Assembly (NCBI GenBank): GCA_043822385.1 | Contig: JBDRBT010000023.1 | Span: 1-24,841 of the forward strand | Length of the DNA stretch: 24,841 nt | From: JABWCK01 sp043822385 | GTDB taxonomy: Archaea > Micrarchaeota > Micrarchaeia > Norongarragalinales > Norongarragalinaceae | Direction: 5' to 3' | Program-made: the position numbers and the translations under genes | The notes under the pieces: generated by a model | Databases searched by the model: none | What the model was told of the DNA's origin: nothing | The model's input: the letters and a program-made list of their open reading frames with translations, nothing else | Shown here: piece after piece, positions 21,466 through 24,841 of the stretch | Layout: every line of letters starts with the position of its first letter | How positions within the stretch are numbered: the stretch's first letter is position 1

Positions 21466-22762
21466 GCCAACAAATTGGGTCTGACTCATATATATCGCCA
21501 GTAAAATAATACGCTGCAGCTCTACAGCCCGCACCACAAGTATTTAACTTTATACAGCTAGCACACTTACCTTTTACTTGAAAAGCTTTTCTAAATATTT
21601 TAAAAGCATCATTTTTAGTCCAAATATCGTGAAACGATGTGTCTTTAATATTCCCTTCTTTAAAATCCATAAAAAAAGCACAAGGATAGACGTTACCTTC
21701 TGCATCAATCCTGCAGATACTTTTTCCAGCAGTACAAACATCAAAGTTTACGCTATCAACAAAATCGTATTGGCTTTCCGAATAAATATGCAAGTCAGGA
21801 TATTTTTCGGATATGCGTTTAATTTGTTCGGCTACTTTTAATCGCTCTTTACCAGTAAGCCACAGTTGATTTATATTCGCGGTTGCACGCCCGGCTGGTA
21901 TTAAATGAATTATACGAAATCGCTTACATTTCAAGGAATTTACTAAAGCAACTAATTTTTCAAGTTCATCATAATTTAAGCGGGATACCGTAGACGAAAC
22001 AGTAACATCAACTTTTGCATCCACTAAGTAACTTATTGCATTTGTCGCGCGTTCGAATGCACCGCTAACACCCCTAAACGAATCATGCTTCTCAGGATCA
22101 GCAGAATCTAAAGAAATTTGCACGTTATTAATATTAGTTTCCTTTGCTTTACTCGCTAATTCGGGAGTAAGTAATGTTCCATTCGTCGACAATATTACTT
22201 CCAATCCTTTATTTTTTGCGTAAGCCATTAATTCAAAAATATCCGAGCGGGTCAGTGGTTCACCGCCTGAAAACGCCACGAAAAGAACACCCATATGCGC
22301 TAGTTCGTCAAGTAAGTTATATAGTTCAAGGGTAGTGAGTTCCTTTTTTCGTACGAGACCAGAATTGTTATAACAATGTTTACATTTTAAGTTACAACCC
22401 ATTGTTACTTCTAAATAAACAAGTAAGGGCGAGGAATAATAGTTTTTATGAATTGCACGGGCATTCCACAATTCACTGAATTCATCAAAACTAATGTTAA
22501 CAGGACTATCGGTTGTAACTAGATAATTAGACTTTTGAAGTGACTGAATAAACTGTTCGGCCTCTTTAACAGAACCCCCAGCCAGTCGTATGTACTCTAA
22601 TAAAGTGTGTATAGGTATGCCTTTCCTTAAAGAAGATAAAATTGCAAACGCTTGGGAATCCAATTCAAATAAGCTATATTTATTTAAATCGTAAAAAAAA
22701 CCACCAAAAGATTCTTTCCGTAAGCGTACATGCTCCGCTAACAACGTTGATTTTTCGCTCAT
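21455..22762 (-). CDS. Radical SAM/SPASM enzyme with N-terminal PqqD-like domain
   Basis: The 435-residue protein has three parts. Residues 10-85 resemble PqqD, a RiPP recognition element (RKESFGGFFYDLNKYSLFEL and SQAFAILSSLRKG). Residues 114-320 are the radical SAM core with C123, C127 and C130 (TMGCNLKCKHCYN) and GGEP at 166-169. Residues 335-431 are a SPASM domain with C343, C350, C361, C400, C403, C409, C413 and C431, able to hold auxiliary 4Fe-4S clusters. Such enzymes usually modify ribosomal peptides by forming thioether, C-C or epimerised residues, or mature protein cofactors. No clear precursor gene is adjacent. A consensus TATA box lies at 22844-22851. A G-rich motif (22771-22777) is eight bases upstream of the ATG. 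Confidence 0.88.
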   Translation of the reverse strand: MSEKSTLLAEHVRLRKESFGGFFYDLNKYSLFELDSQAFAILSSLRKGIPIHTLLEYIRLAGGSVKEAEQFIQSLQKSNYLVTTDSPVNISFDEFSELWNARAIHKNYYSSPLLVYLEVTMGCNLKCKHCYNNSGLVRKKELTTLELYNLLDELAHMGVLFVAFSGGEPLTRSDIFELMAYAKNKGLEVILSTNGTLLTPELASKAKETNINNVQISLDSADPEKHDSFRGVSGAFERATNAISYLVDAKVDVTVSSTVSRLNYDELEKLVALVNSLKCKRFRIIHLIPAGRATANINQLWLTGKERLKVAEQIKRISEKYPDLHIYSESQYDFVDSVNFDVCTAGKSICRIDAEGNVYPCAFFMDFKEGNIKDTSFHDIWTKNDAFKIFRKAFQVKGKCASCIKLNTCGAGCRAAAYYFTGDIYESDPICWLKD

Positions 22763-23098
22763 ATCCAGTACTTTCCCCCTATTCTATTGGAAGTGCTGAA
22801 GTCGAACCACAAACGGGAAACGACTTGATTTTTATCATTTTCATATATAAAACCCATAAAAATACGGCGGGTACAGATTTAAATAATGCCTAGTTCTTTG
22901 CAAATACCTTAATTTAACCAAGAAAAAATAAGCAGTAACCTTGGGTTTTGGACTCAATATTCAGAAGCGTAACTTTCGAAATACCAGAGAACTTAAGCTA
23001 AAAACAATAAACACCGCAGTTTCACCAAAGTATACTAACTATTACCATAAAACTTGCGTAATAGTTAATAACCCGCGCTCAGTCATAGCCTGAACATG
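22763..23098. other. Intergenic right part of the tRNA-bounded block
   Basis: The gap to the NUDIX start holds the radical SAM promoter on the minus strand, a 21-codon minus-strand frame (22779-22844), a stem AAGTCG/CGACTT (22799-22804 with 22821-22826), and a ten-base direct repeat CCCGCGCTCA (23072-23081 and 23104-23113). A plus-strand TATA-like AGTTAATAACC (23062-23072) may serve the NUDIX gene. No other gene is supported. Confidence 0.4.
22844..22851 (-). promoter_or_regulatory. Consensus TATA box upstream of the radical SAM/SPASM gene
   Basis: Minus-strand TTTATATA matches the archaeal consensus exactly. Its expected start near 22822 leaves a leader of about 60 bases with a small stem and a GGGGG(A) motif. 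A second TATA-like ATTTAAAT lies at 22877-22884 and would start transcription close to 22853. Confidence 0.55.
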
Positions 23099-23109
23099 CC
23101 CTCCCCGCG
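23099..23109 (+). repeat. Direct repeat copy 2 (putative att site)
   Basis: CCCTCCCCGCG repeats the last 11 bases of the tRNA-Ser gene exactly. It is GC-only apart from one T, in AT-rich surroundings, and lies a few bases before the NUDIX Shine-Dalgarno. The sequence before it does not form the rest of a tRNA. It marks the possible right end of an integrated block. Confidence 0.5.
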
Positions 23110-23125
23110 CTCAAAGAGGATTTCG

Positions 23126-23533
23126 ATGGAAACGCGAGTAATAGTTAGTGCAATCATAGAAAAAAACGATAAACTACTTTTTGGAAAAAAACCACGAGAT
23201 ACACCCCCTTACCCAAACACTTGGCACTTGTTAGGCGGGGGAGTAAATCAAGGCGAACCAATTCTCGACGCAGTAAAAAGAGAAGTTTTAGAAGAAGCAG
23301 GCATCACTCTAACTAAAATAGAACCAATTTCTTTTGATGAAGACTACGAATTGAATAAACACGGAATAAAAATGCATTACGTGTTTCTTTATTTTAAAGC
23401 ACAATACGAATCAGGCGAATTAACACCAAAAGACGACATAAAAGAATTAAAATGGATAGAAAAAACAGAGCTTTCAAAAATCGAGTTAAACAAACCAACA
23501 ATAAAACTATTCAAAAAACTAAAACTGCTTTAA
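23126..23533 (+). CDS. NUDIX hydrolase
   Basis: The 135-residue protein carries a complete NUDIX box, GGVNQGEPILDAVKREVLEE followed by AGI, fitting G-x5-E-x7-R-E-U-x-E-E-x-G-U. It hydrolyses a nucleoside diphosphate linked to another moiety, such as an oxidised nucleotide, nucleotide sugar or NADH; the substrate cannot be assigned. The N terminus METRVIVSAIIEKNDKLLFG is the usual first strand. The frame is open ten codons further upstream through the att-like repeat, but ATG 23126 is preceded by AGAGGATT (23115-23122), a good ribosome site. Its stop overlaps the convergent cytidine deaminase by four bases. Confidence 0.9.
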   Translation: METRVIVSAIIEKNDKLLFGKKPRDTPPYPNTWHLLGGGVNQGEPILDAVKREVLEEAGITLTKIEPISFDEDYELNKHGIKMHYVFLYFKAQYESGELTPKDDIKELKWIEKTELSKIELNKPTIKLFKKLKLL

Positions 23534-23931
23534 GGCCAGCGTTTTTTTTGCCATAAGTCCGGCAATAATTTCTTTAAAGTAGTCGACTTGGTTTTACTCA
23601 AAACAATTTCAGTACTCAAATTCTTTTCATTAAGCTGGTAAAGCAATTCCCTGCACCTGCCGCAAGGAGGTAAAACAAGGCCTTTGTCAGTAACAGCAAC
23701 TATTTTTTTTATTTCGTATTCTCGATTAGTAATCATGCTTGCTACCGCACTGTGTTCAGCGCAAAAACCAATACCGCAACACGCTTCAATACTAACCCCA
23801 ACGTAAACATTACCAGAATCAGTAAGCAAAGCACAACCAACAGTACCCAACTTAACGCAATCAGAAACAATTTTTCGCTTAGCAACTTTTTTAGCTACCT
23901 TAATCAAATCCGCATTAGAAACACTCTTCAT
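23530..23931 (-). CDS. cdd: Cytidine deaminase (CDA family)
   Basis: The 133-residue protein contains GIGFCAEHSAVASMI (zinc-ligand Cys plus catalytic Glu in C-A-E) and LPPCGRCRELL (P-C-x2-C), the zinc site of homotetrameric cytidine deaminases. It converts cytidine or deoxycytidine to uridine derivatives in pyrimidine salvage. GNVYVGVSIE and KKIVAVTDKGLVLPP flank the site as usual. Blasticidin-S-deaminase-like enzymes share these motifs, so the substrate is probable, not proven. ATG 23929-23931 is 26 bases after the TruD stop on the same strand, suggesting a two-gene operon. There is no clear Shine-Dalgarno. Confidence 0.88.
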   Translation of the reverse strand: MKSVSNADLIKVAKKVAKRKIVSDCVKLGTVGCALLTDSGNVYVGVSIEACCGIGFCAEHSAVASMITNREYEIKKIVAVTDKGLVLPPCGRCRELLYQLNEKNLSTEIVLSKTKSTTLKKLLPDLWQKKRWP

Positions 23932-23957
23932 AAAAAAACAAACTCAATCCAGTCTTA

Positions 23958-24841
23958 TTAATTAGTACCCAATAAGAAATCAAGCAAAGTAGTAGCGTAA
24001 ACACCAGGCGACAAAGAAAAACGAATCACTAAAGGCGATTCACTTAAAACTTGAAAATCTTTTGCTCTAGTAAAATAATTCCTCTCGCTGCCTTTAGTAC
24101 TCAAGTAACTCAAAATCTTAAAGCGGAAAGAATCGCGCGTCAAACCGTATTCACTCAATTTTTTTTCTTCCTCTTCACTCACTTCAGAATCAAAACCAAT
24201 CAACTTCCCTTTTTCTTCAACACTCCACTCGCCATTCTTTATTCTCTCTCTTAAATCAATGTTAAACAAGTGACTCTGGAAAGCGTGAACAAACAACAAC
24301 TGCAAGTTGCGAGGCAAGCGACTGAAAGCACCAGCAAAATCATGAGGATGCAAAGCCAAGTGACTCAATAAAGTGCGTTCGTACTTCAACAAGCCAGGAA
24401 AGTAATTCAACGCTTCCTTGAAATCCATTTCTTTCTCCAAGCGCTTTCTCGCTTCAACGCACTCTGCATCTCGTTCCCCCTCGCTGAAACAAAGAAAATT
24501 CATTACGCCTTTCTCAAAACTACCTTTCAACAACTCTAAACCAACCAAGTGAGTATTGCAACGCACTGAACCAAAACGCTGGTAACCAAAAAAATTAGGA
24601 AACAAGTAATCATTCAAAGCAAGCTTTTCTGTTAAATCCTTAGAAACCAAGTCAACGCCGCAATTTTCTTTCGTTAAAGTAATCGTGAAACGATTACCAT
24701 TCAAGTCGCCCAAGCCGATTTTCTTGTCACTAACCCAAACACCGTTAATACTCACGTCTTTAATTGACAAAGAAGAAATGCGGTGAGGCTCTAAAGCAAA
24801 ACAAGACACTAACTGCGTAGTCACTGCAGTACGGTCTTTAG
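23958..24841 (-). CDS. truD: tRNA pseudouridine synthase TruD, 5' end beyond window
   Basis: TruD makes pseudouridine 13 in the D arm of tRNAs. The frame reads through the window end. The last codons visible read KDRTAVTTQ, the conserved block holding the catalytic Asp (family GLKDKxAxTxQ), so a start at the GTG 24822 would cut off the active site and is wrong. The body shows YLFPNFFGYQRFGSVRCNTH (family PNYFGxQRFG), then a helical insertion typical of the TRUD domain, and FVHAFQSHLFNIDLRER (family AxQSxLFN). The visible 294 codons are the C-terminal two thirds or so of a protein usually near 400 residues. The stop is followed after 26 bases by the cytidine deaminase gene. Confidence 0.93.
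   Translation of the reverse strand, partial: KDRTAVTTQLVSCFALEPHRISSLSIKDVSINGVWVSDKKIGLGDLNGNRFTITLTKENCGVDLVSKDLTEKLALNDYLFPNFFGYQRFGSVRCNTHLVGLELLKGSFEKGVMNFLCFSEGERDAECVEARKRLEKEMDFKEALNYFPGLLKYERTLLSHLALHPHDFAGAFSRLPRNLQLLFVHAFQSHLFNIDLRERIKNGEWSVEEKGKLIGFDSEVSEEEEKKLSEYGLTRDSFRFKILSYLSTKGSERNYFTRAKDFQVLSESPLVIRFSLSPGVYATTLLDFLLGTN

Noticed and set aside
24822..24824. GTG as the start of TruD
   Set aside because: The frame continues upstream through the catalytic KDR block to the window edge, so the gene is truncated by the window, not started here.
1..24841. CRISPR array, insertion sequence, integrase or rRNA gene
   Set aside because: No regularly spaced repeats, transposase or tyrosine/serine recombinase motifs, or rRNA core sequences were found on either strand by reading.

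Overview
The window looks like a piece of an AT-rich, gene-dense archaeal chromosome. Evidence seen in the sequence: a tRNA-Ser gene with an intron that folds as a bulge-helix-bulge, an archaeal-type 7S SRP RNA, TATA-box promoters with no bacterial -35/-10 pattern, Shine-Dalgarno motifs matching an ATCACCTCC-type 16S tail, and families typical of archaea (DUF134, COG2413 nucleotidyltransferase, COG1750-like Lon-type protease, TruD, LPG-synthase-type flippase domain). A small-genome (DPANN-like) archaeon is my guess; no 16S or marker set is present to prove it.

Layout. (1) 1-8717: surface-glycan region, almost all on the minus strand. Cluster A runs flippase-like membrane protein, zinc-ribbon methyltransferase and FAD oxidoreductase. 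Cluster B runs B12-type radical SAM enzyme, a 47-residue membrane peptide, a GT-C glycosyltransferase, a WecB-like epimerase and the first codons of another gene. A plus-strand TraB/TIKI-like orphan sits between them. (2) 8790-10387: tRNA-Ala(CGC), a PIN-domain protein and its helical partner, and a DUF5320 protein. (3) 10392-14020: DUF134 regulator with a palindromic operator candidate, GT4 glycosyltransferase, CBS-pair protein, coiled-coil winged-helix regulator with three phased TCATGA sites, a C-rich/G-rich intergenic block, an orphan and a zinc-binding mini-protein. (4) 14081-16479: FtsZ, SRP RNA, membrane-anchored Lon-type protease, and intron-containing tRNA-Ser(GCT). (5) 16480-23098: accessory block of six genes, namely a helical orphan, a COG2413 nucleotidyltransferase, a HAD protein, a divergent adenylosuccinate-synthetase-like protein, a HELIH metallopeptidase-like protein and a PqqD-radical SAM-SPASM enzyme. 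(6) 23099-24841: NUDIX hydrolase, cytidine deaminase and TruD (cut by the window end).

The most interesting signal is region 5. The last 11 bases of the tRNA-Ser gene (16469-16479) recur exactly at 23099-23109, just before the NUDIX gene. This is the arrangement left by integration into a tRNA 3' end, and it frames the six-gene block. The gene set (nucleotide-type ligase, nucleotidyltransferase, HAD, peptidase, and a radical SAM enzyme with a peptide-recognition domain) could be an undescribed peptide- or nucleotide-modifying cassette. That function is inference; no integrase and no convincing precursor peptide is visible.

Two annotation traps were resolved. The FtsZ frame runs open far upstream through the SRP RNA, but the real start is at 15169. 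Several genes use TTG starts, most of them with strong Shine-Dalgarno motifs.
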